From Hevea brasiliensis (lineage: Eukaryota > Streptophyta > Magnoliopsida > Malpighiales > Euphorbiaceae): a DNA stretch of 64,000 nucleotides. A program made the position numbers and the translations under genes. The stretch covers positions 85,755,849 through 85,819,848 of the forward strand of contig NC_079501.1 of assembly GCF_030052815.1 (NCBI RefSeq), given 5' to 3'. The notes under the pieces are model-generated. The model was given only the letters and a program-made list of their open reading frames with translations, was not told the DNA's origin and made no database searches. Positions within the stretch are counted from its first letter, which is position 1. The number at the start of each line of letters is the position of its first letter. Positions 24,584 to 36,861 of the stretch are shown here, in pieces.

Positions 24584-27500
24584 TGTAAAACCCCTTTCCC
24601 GTGTACAGTATACCCGAGTAAGCAATGTCACACGGTGTACCGGCACACTCTAATATACCTTAATTAATTTTTATCATGCTTTTGAATATAACTTGTGAAA
24701 TATAATGTATTTGTGCCATTTATCGAAATTTTAATTTATTTGAGGTTCCGAAAATTTTAAAGAAAATTCGGCAGAGTACCGGCTAAAAATGGAGAAAACA
24801 GTTCTTCGGAACCTGTGAAAACACTTCTAATAACCATATTCAATCATCTCAAACTCCAATATCATCACAAACTCAATATTTTTCAACATCATGTTCTCAA
24901 TCATCATTTCTCAGGGTACTCATATATAAACAACAAATAAATACTCAAATTACTTCCATACATAACCATAAATCTTCATTATTTACATGAATCTCAAAAT
25001 ACATTACATAAGTTCATTTACATATGAGAAAATAGAAATTTAGTTACAAAATACCAAAATGACACCTAGTGTCCTACCAATGCACTGCAGAAGTTGAGGT
25101 GACACGGACACTGTGCAGAACTGCAGGATGGACTCACCCAGTCTGCGGTCTACTGGGCTCACGATCTGTATCTCCAAAACCTACGCGTGGCAAAAGCAAC
25201 GCGTTAAGCAATAATGCTTAGTGGTGCAATAATAAAATAAAAGAAATAGCAAGAAAACAAATATGTAGTGAATGTATATGTTTTATTCGTTTTGAATTTG
25301 TACATCATTACTTTGTCCACTTTCATTCATTTGGTTGCCCAAGTAACCTACACTAGACGACTGGACTGGATAAATGTGTAAACTGGCACTAGGTATCAAG
25401 TACCTCGGGCCATCACACCATCGGTCACATATGCATCTCCCGGTGTGCAACAGAACAGCTAACAAGCTGTAAATAATATCAGGCACAAGGCCAAATCTCA
25501 ATGCAAGGTCAGAATGGCTAAAAGCCATAAAATCACAGAATGGCATATTGCCATACGCAGTACTACTAACTGAACCCTATTGACATGCCAAACTATCCAA
25601 ACCAATCTTGTTAGGTATGCTAGGGCATTTGATACTTTTGAATTCTTAAACTTTTGAATTTCAAGTTTTGGTGTCACTATTCACCTCATTGGTCAACAAA
25701 AATGTTGAATTTTGGATAGAAAATAGGTACATTAGTTTTAACACTCCCAATGCACCACACTTTACATTTAAAACTTGTTGGAATTGAGCACCCATACCAT
25801 TTCTAAACTTAAAACCAAGGGGGCAGAATTTTTAGTTTTTGAAGCCTAACTTTACTGTTCCATTAAGCACTGTTGCAGTGGGAATTTGAGGAAATGATAA
25901 ACATGAAAGTTGTCCCTTATTTTGTCTAGTTGAATTTCCTTTTTTGAATCACTCAATTTGGAGTTTTGTAGCTCTAGATATGGTCCAAAAACCACAGCTG
26001 GCCGGATTGGAAAAAACTGTAGAATTACCAAATCTACAGTACCATAAACAGTGACTGTAACTGCCTTTTTGGTTAGGTTCTGGTCATAATTTAGGGTAGG
26101 TTGCTTCATGAAAGTTGTTTTTCTATGTCTTAGCTTGTTGCTGTAAAAATTTCAGGTCAATTGATCATTTCTACAGTGAGTTATGGCCAAATGAACAGTT
26201 ACTATTCATTTGGTCATTCTACAGAATTGGCTTACAGGGTACCCGGATTGGGGCCAACTTTTGGTCCTCTTGCTTTGGTCTTTTGGGCATGGTTTCTTCA
26301 GTAAAAATGTGCCATTATAAGTCTAGTTTCATGTCCAATTGGCCAAACACCAATTGGACCAACACAGCCAAAGATATGGCAGTCCAAGTGGGCTGGAATC
26401 ACAGCCACCCTGCTGCACTCACTAGGCAGCATACTCATTCACTTTGCCATGCTATATTTCAGTCCAAATTATGGTCAAATTTCCTCAAATGGTCACTAAT
26501 TGACCATTAGAATGTTCTTTAACAATTCCATAAGCCAAGTCCACATTTTACTCTCAAAACCCTAGTTTCCATTATAAATTTTCACAACATACCTTAATTA
26601 CTAACTCATTCACTAACCACATGCATACATGCTTTAAACATGATCTCTAATCCACTTTAAGTCCATCAAAACACTCCATCATTGTTCCTTCCTTAGGGCT
26701 GCCAAAATTCATGGTAGGCATACACACAAATTTGGTTCATTTAATTCACAAATTCATGTTGATTTCAAGTCCCTAACATGGAAAATAAGGGTTTTAAGTA
26801 GATAGGTGCACTAACCTCTTGTAGGGTAGAATTTTCCAAGTTTAATCTTCACTTTCTTTCCTTTTCTAGGCTGCCAAACACTTTCCCAAGATGAGTAGAC
26901 AAGTTTTAATGAAGAGAAGAAAGGTTTTTATGGTGGGGAGTGAAGGGAATCAAGCTTGAGACAAGAGCTTCAATGGAGGGAGAGGGGAAGGGGTTTCGGC
27001 TGGTTTGGTTCTAAGGAGGAAGATGACTTTTTTTTTTCTTATTTTCAGCCTCTTTTATTTGCTTTATATGTATTTGTTATATGGTTATTGGTGGACAATT
27101 TTAAATGACATCTTAATGATGTCATTATTTGCATTATTTTGATTTTTCTTTTCTTTTCTTTTCTACTAGCTTTATATTAATTTTTAATCAACATTAATTC
27201 ATATTTTATGTTATAATAATTATTTACTCAATTGGACAAGTCGGCCAAAAATCACCTCTGAAGGCGAAATGACCAAAATGCCCTCCGTTTGGCTTAACGG
27301 GTCAAAATTATCTGTACCGATTGAAAAATTTTCCTAAATATTTTCTTGGCATTCTAATGCCTTAGGAACCTCAATGACCCTCCTCTGGAGTCCCAAAAAT
27401 TATTTTATGAATTTTTCCCCGGGTCTAGGGCTCCTAGTTGCGAGAACCGCAACTTCCCTCTGGGTTACCCATCGCTTGGGCACCGGCTCATTTAACTTGG

Positions 27501-27667
27501 TTGTATTTTATTTCTAAAATTTTTACTAAATTTTTCTATTTAATATTTGAGTTAATTATGGTTCCTTACTTTAGTTTAAATATTTTTCCGGACGTTCTAG
27601 CTGTCGGGACCGACACCGGTCACCGGAACAGTAGAATGTACGGAGTTGCTACCGGGAGGGTGTTACA
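24584..27667 (-). repeat. Gypsy-B 3' LTR
   Basis: 3084 bp. The left end TGTAAAACCCC differs from the partner's TGTGACACCCC by two substitutions; the right end is GGGTGTTACA. Open frames inside (for example 26115-26510 and 27438-27857) are partly shared with the other LTR and with sense-strand shadows and are not considered genes. Confidence 0.95.
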
Positions 27668-27685
27668 ACTCTTCCCCCCTAATTT
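27668..27685 (-). other. Polypurine tract of Gypsy-B
   Basis: Minus strand reads AATTAGGGGGGAAGAGT directly before the 3' LTR start TGTAACA. Confidence 0.85.
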
Positions 27686-27696
27686 AAATTTTGTCC

Positions 27697-30600
27697 TCAA
27701 AATTTACCTGATGCAAACAGTTGAGGGAACTGTTGCCTCATCGTTTCTTCACTTTCCCAAGTTGCCTCCTCGGTGTTGTGGTGCCTCCAAAGCACTTTCA
27801 CTAGTGGAATCTGTTTGTTCCTCAATTCTTTTACTTCCCGAGCCAGGATCCGTATAGGTTCTTCTTCATATGTCAAATCCGGTTGTATTTCAATTTCTTC
27901 CCTGGAGATGACATGTGAAGGATCTGAGTGGTATCTTCTTAACATAGATACGTGAAACACATTGTAGATCTTGTCTAGCTCTGGAGGTAAAGCTAGCCTA
28001 TAGGCCACTGGACCCACACTTTCAATGACTTCATATGGGCCAATGAACCTAGGGCTTAACTTACCTTTCCTTCCAAACCTCAATATCTTCTTCCACGGTG
28101 ACACCTTGAGGAACACTTTGTTGCCAACCGCGTATTCTATTTCTTTTCTCTTCAGGTCGGCATAAGATTTTTGTCTGTCTGAGGCAACCTTCAGATTGGC
28201 TTTGATTAGTTTCACTTTTTCCTCAGTCTGTTTCACCAGGTCTGGCCCCACCAGTTTGTCTTCGCCCAATTTAGTCCAGCACACTGGAGTTCTACATTTT
28301 CTCCCATATAGTGCTTCATATGGGGCCATTTGGATGTTAGCTTGGTAGCTACTGTTGTATGCAAATTCTGCCAGTGGGAGGTATCTATCCCAACTTCCCT
28401 CAAACTCAATGACACAACTCCTCAGCATATCCTCAAGGACCTGACATATATTTCATGTTATTGTTATCATTTTAGTTCAATAGTTGTATTAATTCAATTG
28501 GTTCAATTGTTTACCTGGATTACTCTTTCTGATTGCCCATCCGTCTGAGGATGGAAAGTCATCAAGTGGAGTTGTGTACCCAAGGATTCATGCAACTTCT
28601 TCCAAAATCTCGATGTAAACCTTGGGTCTCGATCGATATGATGGAAAGTGGAATTCCATGCGATCTAACTATCTCAGCGATATACAATTCTGCTAACTTC
28701 TCCAGTGAGTAGTCAGTCCTAACTGGCAGAAAGTGTGCTGACGTTGTCAATCTATCTACTATCACCCATACTGCATCATGTTTCTTCTGGGTGAGAGGTA
28801 GACCACTTACAAAATCCATGGTGACCCGATCCCATTTCCATTCAGCTATGCGTATAGGCTGTAGCAATCCTGATGGAACTTGATGTTCTGCCTTGACTTG
28901 CTGACATGTCAAGCATTTAGTCACATAGTCAGCTATGTCCTTCTTCATACTAGGCCACCAATACTGAAGCTTCAGATCATGATACATCTTTGTACTTCCT
29001 AGGTGCATAGCATATACACTGGTGTGTGCCTCTTTTAGAATACTGGCCTTTAATTCCCCATCATCTGGTACACACAGTCTTCCTTTGTAATACAGACACC
29101 CATCTGCTTTCATCTCATAGTCAGTTGCTTTTCCCTCTGAGATTTTGCTCATAATAGCCATTAACTTTTCATCTGCCTTTTGCCCATCTAAAATATGTTG
29201 TAGCAGGTTTGGCCTCACTTGCAACTCAGCCAAAATAGCTCCATCTCGAACCAAAGATAGACGGGCATTCAGTGATCTCAAGGTTGTCATGGATTTTCTG
29301 CTCAAAGCATCAGCAACAACATTTGCCTTCCCAGGATGATAGTCAATCACACAATCATAGTCCTTCAGGAATTCAATCCATCGCCTCTATCTAAGGTTGA
29401 GCTTCTTCTGAGTTGGCAAATATTTCAGACTTTTGTGGTCTGTGTAAATGTAGCACTTCTCACCATACAAGTAATGCCTCCATATCTTCAGTGCGAAGAT
29501 AATTGCTGCAAGCTCTAGATCATGGGTAGGGTAATTCTGTTCATGTGGCCTTAGCTGCCTAGAAGCATAGGCAATCACCTTTCCCTCTTGCATCAATACA
29601 CACCCTAACCCATTATGAGAGGCATCACTGTAGACCACGAAGTCCTTTCACGACCTTCGTGTTAACACTGGTGCCTCTGTCAACACAGCCTTCAACTTCT
29701 CAAAACTGGTCTGACACTTGCTATTCCAGTCAAATCTGACATTCTTGTGTAACAACTTGGTCATTGGAGCAGTTATTAAGGAAAATCCCTTCACAAATCT
29801 CCTATAATACCCAGCTAGCCCCAAGAAGCTTCTGACCTCAGTTGTATTTCTGGGAGGCTTTCATTCCATCACTGCTTCTATTTTCTTGGGATCCACCCTA
29901 ATCCCATTAGCTGACACTATGTGTCCAAGGAATGCAATCTCATTCAACTAAAAGTCACACTTGGACAACTTAGCATACAGCTTCTTTTCTCTCAGGGTTT
30001 GCATAACAATCCTCAAATGCTCATCATGTTCTTCCCTGGTCTTGGAATACACCAAAATATCATCAATAAAGATCACTACGAACCGATCTAGGTATGGATG
30101 GAAGATACGGTTCATAAGGTCCATAAATGCCGCTGGTGCATTTGTTAGGCCAAAGGGCATCACCAGAAACTCATAATGCCCATACCGGGTCCTGAATGCA
30201 GTCTTTGGCACATCTACATCCTTCACCCTCAACTGATGATACCATGATCTGAGATCAATCTTAGAAAATACTCCTGCTCCCTTCAACTGATCAAACAGAT
30301 CATCAATTCTAGGCAACGGATATTTGTTCTTCACAGTCACTTTATTCAACTGCCGGTAATCAATGCATAACCTCAAAGTCCCATCCTTCTTTTTCACAAA
30401 CAGCACTGGAGCTCCCCATGGTGACACACTGGGGCGTATGAACCCCTTATCAAGCAACTCTTGCAACTGAGTTTTCAACTCCCTCAATTCCGTGGGTGCC
30501 ATCCTATAAGGAGCAATGGAAATGGGTCTTTGTGCAGCAGTTGTCTCAATAGCAAATTCAACTTCCCTTTCTGGTGGCAAACCAGGCAACTCCTCAGGAA

Positions 30601-32389
30601 ATACTTCTGGGAAGTCTCTTACTGTGGGTATGTCACTCAAGTTTGGCTTAGCTTGCCTAGTATCCACCACATGTGCTAGGTAGGCTTCACAGCCCTTTCT
30701 CATCATTCGTCTTGCAACTGTGGCTGAGATGACATTGGACAAGAAATCTGTCCTTTCCCCCACAACTGTGATCTCATTACCCTCAGAAGTTTTCAAGGAA
30801 ATCCTCTTCAGTTTACAATCAACTATTGCCTGATGACGTGACAACCAGTCCATTCCCAAAATCACGTCAAACTCGTGGAAGGGCAACTCAATCAGGTCTG
30901 CCAAGAATTCATACCCCTGAATCCTTAACGGGCAACCCTTGTATACTTTGTTCACCACTACGCTGTGGCCCAATGGATTAGTGACCAGAATGTCTTGGTC
31001 ACTCTCCCCTACTAGTATCCCCTTTTCTACGGGTAGGTTGATGCAGATGTATGAATGAGTGGATCCTGGATCCACTAATGCATGCACAGGTGTATTGTAG
31101 AGGAGAACGCACTCGATGAAGTGCAGGGCATCTTGCTCCTCCCGAGCTCTAATAGCATAAGCTCTTGCGGGTGGTCCTGTCGAGCCTCTCTGCAGCTCAG
31201 ATGCAGGCCTTTGTGATGGTCCCACAGCCTCATATTTGCCAGATTTTCTACCCCTCTGTGGTGTAGGAGCAGGTCTGTCTGCTTGTGTTGGAGCAGCTGT
31301 AGTAGTTCTGCGTGGACAGTTCTTCAACTGATGCTCTGTTGACCCACACCTTAAGCAGGCACCAGTCACTCTCCAACACTCCCCCTTATGCCACTTCAGG
31401 CAGTGTGGACATGCAGAAGATGCTGGGGTTGGTCCCCTGAACCCCATCCCTGGAGAGCTGCCCACTGATGGTGTGGACTGACCTCTCCTAGGGGTAAACT
31501 GTGGCCTGGGCCCCTGAGACTGACAATGACCGTGTGGCTGACCTGAACTCTGTGCAGGTGGACCTTTGAACTTCTTCCCAGATGCAGGAGCTGAACTAGA
31601 CTGACCTGGGCCCCTCTTCTGCTGTCTTTCCCTTCTAGTCTGCTCACTGATTCTTACTTTTTCAACCTTTATTGCAGCTTCCACTAACTTGGTAAATTCT
31701 GTAATTCCCAGGGCAGTGAGCTGGATCTTTATGTTGTCATTTAGTCCCTCTTCAAATCTCTTACACCTTTCAGCTTCATTAGGGACTATCTCCCTTCCGT
31801 AGCTGCTTAATCGAACGAATTCCTTCTCATACTCGGCCACTGACAACTGTCTCTGCCTCAGATTAATAAACTCTCTTCTTCTCTCTTCCAGATATACAGT
31901 ACCCACATATTTCTTCTTGAATTCGGAGAGAAAGAAGTCCCAAGTTACTATTTCTGGCTGTACTTCACTGGATACCGTGTCCCACCATTCGTAAGCATCG
32001 TCTTGCAGCAGAGATACAGCAGCTTCTAGGTTTTGTTCTGGGGTGCAGTGGAGTTGTTTTAGGACTCTGCTTGTTCTGTTCAACCAATTTTCGGCTGCAA
32101 CAGAATCATCTTCTCTCTTGCCAAAGAAATCCACTGCCCCAAACTTTCTTAGCCTTTCTAGGTGTGATTTCTGCTGTGGAGCTGGTGGTGGTGGTGGTGG
32201 TGGTGCTGGCATTACTCCAGCCATTTGTCTGAAAAACTCGGCCATTTGCTGAAACATGGCCTGTGGAGGCTGAGCAGGCTCTGCTTGAGCTGGCGGAGTA
32301 CGTTCTCCCATACCCCCAGTCTCAGCTGCTGCAGGTGGAGCATGACTCTCCACATCCTCCTCAACTGCCCTCTGAGATGTAGGGTCCAT
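27697..32389 (-). pseudogene. gag-pol: Gypsy-B gag-pol with chromodomain, lightly broken
   Basis: ATG at 32389 ([11 protein letters not shown]). Gag has a proline run encoded by TGG repeats (about 32184-32214), a retrotransposon-gag core and the knuckle [14 protein letters not shown]. Protease shows [12 protein letters not shown] has FIDD at 30059-30070, but the conserved LRSGYHQ reads LRSWYHQ. The frame is open for 813 codons to a TAG at 29948. Further stops follow, including one for Trp near 29863, one near 29648 and a TAG for Gln near 29385. RNase H keeps YTDHKSL. Integrase has HHCC residues and the catalytic D, but a one-base loss near 28635 shifts the frame. The intron-like 28441-28514 precedes the integrase end and the chromodomain (EEPIRILAREVKELRNKQIP). 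Stop at 27697. Confidence 0.94.
28441..28514 (-). other. Probable 74-base spliceosomal intron in Gypsy-B integrase
   Basis: The frame SERVIQ ends at 28515 with CAG. The next bases are GTAAAC; the interval ends ATGTCAG at 28441 and the frame resumes with VLEDML. The interval is A/T-rich, its length is not a multiple of three and it contains stops. Its removal joins the integrase exactly where intronless relatives (Gypsy-1 near 3690, Gypsy-C near 61930) are continuous. Presence in Gypsy-A too argues against a random insertion. Confidence 0.78.
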
Positions 32390-32499
32390 ATCCTATTCAA
32401 AATAACAAAGACAAACAGATCTGCATTAGTGTCACCTCGACTCTTACAAATGCAATGCATGGTATGGACTCAATCTAGGCCCAGAAACGCCTAAACCGT

Positions 32500-32511
32500 G
32501 CTCTGATACCA
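32500..32511 (-). other. Primer binding site of Gypsy-B
   Basis: Minus strand TGGTATCAGAGC, five bases inside the 5' LTR; matches initiator-Met tRNA exactly. Confidence 0.92.
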
Positions 32512-32516
32512 CTAAA

Positions 32517-35500
32517 TGTGACACCCCTTTCCCGTGTACAGTATACCCGAGTAAGCAATGTCACACGGTGTACCGGCACACTCTAATATACCTTAATTAA
32601 TTTTTATCATGCTTTTGAATATAACTTGTGAAATATAATGTATTTGTGCCATTTATCAAAATTTTAATTTATTTGAGGTTTCGAAAATTTTAAAGAAAAT
32701 CTGACAGAGTATCGACTAAAAATGGAGAAAACAGTTCTTCGGAACCTGTGAAAAACACTTCCAATAACCATATTCAATCATCTCAAACTCCAATATCATC
32801 ACAAACTCAATATTTTTCAACATCATGTTCTCAATCATCATTTCTCAGGGTACTCATATATAAACAACAAATAAATACTCAAATTACTTCCATACATAAC
32901 CATAAATCCTCATTATTTACATGAATCTCAAAATACATTACATAAGTTCATTTACATATGAGAAAATAGAAATTTAGTTACAAAATACCAAAATGACACC
33001 TAGTGTCCTACCAATGCACTGCAGAAGTTGAGGTGACACGGACACTGTGCAGAACTGCAGGATGGACTCACCCAGTCTGCGGTCTACTAGGCTCACGATC
33101 TGTATCTCCAGAACCTACGCGTGGTAAAAGCAATGCGCTAAGCAATAATGCTTAGTTGTGCAATAATAAAATAAAAGAAATAGCAAGAAAACAAATATGT
33201 AGTGAATGTATATGTTTTATTCGTTTTGAATTTGTACATCATTACTTTGTCCACTTTCATTCATTTGGTTGCCCAAGTAACCTACAATAGACGCATCGGA
33301 TCGGATAAACGTAACCGCACTGGGTATCAAGTACCTCGGCCGTCACACCATCGGTCACATATGCATCTCCATTGTAAATGTAACGGCTAACAAGTCAGAA
33401 TAATATCAGGCACAAGGCCAAATCTCAATGCAAGGTCAGAATGGCTAAAAGCCATAAAATCACAGAATGGCATATTGCCATGTGCAGTACTGCTAACTGA
33501 ACCCTATTGACATGCCAAACTATCCAAACCAATCTTGTTAGGTATACTAGGGCATTTGATACTTTTGAATTCTTAAATTTTTGAATTTCAAGTTTTGGTG
33601 TCACTATTCACCTCATTGGTCAACAAAAATGTTGACTTTTGGATAGAAAATAGGTACATTAGTTTTAACACTCCCAATGCACCACACTTTACATTTAAAA
33701 CTTGTTGGAATTGAGCACCCATACCATTTCTAAACTTAAAACCAATGGGGCAGAATTTTTAGTTTTTGAAGCCTAACTTTACTGTTCCATTAAGCACTGT
33801 TGCAGTGGAATTTGAGGAAATGGTAAACATGAAAGTTGTCTCTTATTTTGTCTAGTTGAATTTCCTTTTTTGGATCACTCCATTTGGAGTTTTGTAGCTC
33901 CAGATATGGTCTAAAAACCACAGCTGGCCGGATTGGAAAAACTGCAGAATTACCAAATCTACAGTACCATAAATAGTGAATGTGATTGACTTTTTGGTTA
34001 GGTTCTGGTCATAATTAGGGTAGGTTTCTTCATGAAAGTTTTTTGTCTATGTCATAACTTGTTGCTGTAAAAATTTCAGGTCAATTGACCATTTCTACAG
34101 TGAGTTATGGCCAAATGAACAGTTACTGTTCATTTGGTCATTCTGCAGAATTGGCTTGCAGGGTACCCAGATTGGGGCCAACTTTTGGTCCTCTTGCTTT
34201 GGTCTTTTGGGCATGGTTTCTTCAGAAAAAATGTGCCATTATAAGTCTAGTTTCATGTCCAATTGGCCAAACACCAATTGGACCAACACAGCCAAAGATA
34301 TGGCAGTCCAAGTGGGCTGGAATCACACCACCGCTTTGCACTCACTGGGCAGCATACTCATTCACTTTGCCATGCTATATCTCAGTCCAAATTATGGTCA
34401 AATTTCCTCAAATGGTCACTAATTGACCATTAGAATGTTCTTTAACAATTTCATAAGCCAAGTCCACATTTTACTCTCAAAACCCTAGTTTCCATTATAA
34501 ATTTTCACAACATACCTTAATTACTAACTCATTCACTAACCACATGCATACATGCTTTAAACATGATCTCTAATCCACTTTAAGTCCATCAAAACACTCC
34601 ATCATTGTTCCTTCCTTAGGGCTGCCGAAATTCATGGTAGGCATACACACAAATTTGGTTCATTTAATTCACAAATTCATGTTGATTTCAAGTCCCTAAC
34701 ATGGAAAATAAGGGTTTTAAGTAGATAGGTGCACTAACCTCTTGTAGGGTAGAATTTTCCAAGTTTAATCTTCACTTTCTTTCCTTTTCTAGGCTTCCAA
34801 ACACTTTCCCAAGATGAGTGGACAAGTTTTAATGAAGAGAAGAAAGGATTTTATGGTGGGGAGTGAAGGGAATCAAGCTTGAGACAAGAGCTTCAATGGA
34901 GGGAGAGGGGAAGGGGTTTCGGCTGGTTTGGTTCTAAGGAGGAAGATGACTTTTTTTTCCTTATTTTCAGCCTCTTTTATTTGCTTTATATGTATTTGTT
35001 ATATGGTTATTGGTGGACAATTTTAAATGACATCTTAATGATGTCATTATTTGCATTATTTTGATTTTTCTTTTCTTTTCTTTTCTACTAGCTTTATATT
35101 AATTTTTCATCAACATTAATTCATATTTTATGTTATAATAATTATTTACTCAACTGGACAAGTCGGTCAAAAATCACCTCTGAAGGCGAAATGACCAAAA
35201 TGCCCTCCGTTTGGCTTAACGGGTCAAAATTGTCTGTACCGATTGAAAATTTTTCCTAAATATTTTCTTGGCATTCTAATGCCATAGGAACCTCAATGAC
35301 CCTCCTCTGGAGTCCCAAAAATTATTTTATGAATTTTTCCCCGGGTCTAGGGCTCCTAGTTGCGAGAACCGCAACTTCCCTCTGGGTTACCCATCGCTTG
35401 GGCACCGGCTCATTTAACTTGGTTGTATTTTATTTCTAAAATTTTTACTAAATTTTTCTATTTAATATTTGAGTTAATTATGGTTCCTCACTTTAGTTTA

Positions 35501-35589
35501 AATATTTTTTCGGACGTTCTAGCTGTCCGAACCGACACCGGTCACTGGAACAGTAGAATGTACGGAATTGCTACCGGGAGGGTGTTACA
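32517..35589 (-). repeat. Gypsy-B 5' LTR
   Basis: 3073 bp, TGTGACACCCC to GGGTGTTACA on the plus strand, pairing with 24584-27667. The two differ by scattered substitutions and small gaps, for example in 33290-33400 where a short stretch is strongly diverged. Promoter elements could not be placed. Confidence 0.95.
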
Positions 35590-35594
35590 ATTGG

Positions 35595-36795
35595 CCTCCA
35601 TATCCAATTTCCATGCTTCGGACTCGAGAAGCTCATTTTTAAACTTCACTTGCTTTACTCCGTTGAACTCCCACCACTTTGTTCGAGCTACACTATTTCT
35701 TCTAACCTTACTTGGATTGTTCCTAAACTTGACATCTATGACCACTAACCGATGTTGACTTGTTGAAGCCTCTCCTAGAATGACCTTGCAATCCTTGCAT
35801 AGAGCTCTATTTGTCTTCCTAGTTAAGAGGAAGTCAATTTGGCTTCTATGTTGCCCACTTTTAAAAGTCACTAAATGTGAGTCTCTTTTTATAAAGTAGG
35901 TATTTGCTAGTTTTAGGTCGTATGCCATAGCAAAATCCATAATGCTTTTTCCCTCCTCATTTCGGCTGCCAAAATCCAAACCTCCATGAACATTCTCATA
36001 ACCTTGTCTATCATTTCCTACATGTCCATTCAAATCTCTATCGATGAAAACATTCTCTTTATTCGGAATGCTTTGCATTAGATCATCCATATCTTCCCAA
36101 AACCTTTGTTTACTCTCACTATCTAGTCTTATTTATGGGGCATAAGCACTAGCTACATTTATTGTTTCTCCTTCTAGTACTAGCTTTACTAGTATAATTC
36201 TATCTCCTACTCTTTTCACAACTATTACAGTATCTTTTAATGTCCTGTCTATGATTATGCCCACTCTGTTCTTATTTTTCTCCTTTCCGGTAAACCACAG
36301 TTTGTACCCTGAATTACCCACTTCCTTGCTTTTTTCTCCTACCCATTTAGTCTCCTGAATGCAAGCAATATTCACCTTTCTCCTTTCCAAGGAATCCACA
36401 AGCTCCATTAATTTTCCTGTAAGTGATCCAACATTCCAAGTACCAACCTTGATTCTCCTCCTATCTTGTTCCTTCCTAATTGATCTCCTTCTATGATATC
36501 TTCTATTGTTCTCTATGCCTATCTTGTGTTCTATTCTACTATTTGTTCTACTATCTGTCCTATGGACTAACTTCTTTACCCACAACAGTCCATGATATGG
36601 GAACCCTTGCCTATTTAACACCACACTTGGGCACCGGCATGGCACGTCGTTTTCGGTGAACACCCTATACCCTTGCATATTTCTCACTACACTCGAGCTC
36701 TGATGTAGTGCATCGTAAGTAGAGGACACCCCAACGTTTATATCATTTGAATCCATATCATAAGGGTGTGATGAAATTTTTACGCTGGTTGTCAC
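35595..36795 (-). pseudogene. LINE ORF, 5' half: AP-type endonuclease
   Basis: Read from ATG 36795 down to the Gypsy-B junction. The endonuclease motifs are KVGTWNVGSLTGK, ACIQETKWVG and NVASAYAP. A TAA at about 36130-36132 follows, where the relatives have Gln. Then come DLNGHVG, the SQIDFLL motif and the final SQHRLVVIDV. The usual Gly-Gly before DLNG reads FIDRDLNG, a change near the active site. The enzyme would nick target DNA for primed reverse transcription. The frame leaves the LINE at 35595, where Gypsy-B begins; the RT half continues at 24578. Confidence 0.92.
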
Positions 36796-36861
36796 CTACC
36801 ACAACCCTCCTCCTTTATCTGGGCTTAGGACCGGTTAAGCGCAAACTACTTAGGCGGAGTT
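36796..36861 (-). other. LINE 5' untranslated start
   Basis: The minus strand begins ACTCCGCCTAAGTAGTTTGC and runs into the coding region. A short GC-rich leader of this kind starts plant RTE elements. It directly abuts the target duplication at 36862. Confidence 0.7.

Larger units (their letters stand above)
24584..35589 (-). mobile_element. Gypsy-B: complete Tekay/Del-type chromovirus (11.0 kb)
   Basis: A complete minus-strand element with LTRs 24584-27667 and 32517-35589, and target duplication ATTGG at 24579-24583 and 35590-35594. It has an intact primer binding site and polypurine tract. Its gag-pol is the best preserved of the window, with a frame of 813 codons from gag into RT, but has stops, a shift and an intron-like interval. 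It inserted into the RTE LINE between the endonuclease and reverse transcriptase parts. It belongs to the same family as Gypsy-A. Confidence 0.96.
22549..36861 (-). mobile_element. RTE-type LINE, apparently full length, split by Gypsy-B
   Basis: A non-LTR retrotransposon read on the minus strand from 36861 (5' end) to 22549 (3' end). The 14 bases ATACCCTGATCTGA occur at 22535-22548 and 36862-36875, as its target duplication in Gypsy-A. Removing Gypsy-B and one copy of ATTGG leaves about 3.3 kb, the usual full length of plant RTE elements, so this is not a 5'-truncated copy. It encodes an AP-type endonuclease followed by reverse transcriptase and ends in a (TTGAG)n tail instead of poly-A. Several stops make it inactive. 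Confidence 0.93.

Noticed and set aside
26115..26510. A 131-codon frame in the Gypsy-B LTR with a partial counterpart at 34085-34426.
   Set aside because: Reading frames differ between the two LTRs and neither shows a domain; treated as chance.
27438..27857. A 139-codon plus-strand frame at the Gypsy-B LTR/internal border (similar one at 35360-35758).
   Set aside because: It crosses the LTR end into antisense gag-pol in one copy and into the antisense LINE in the other; the shared part is LTR only.
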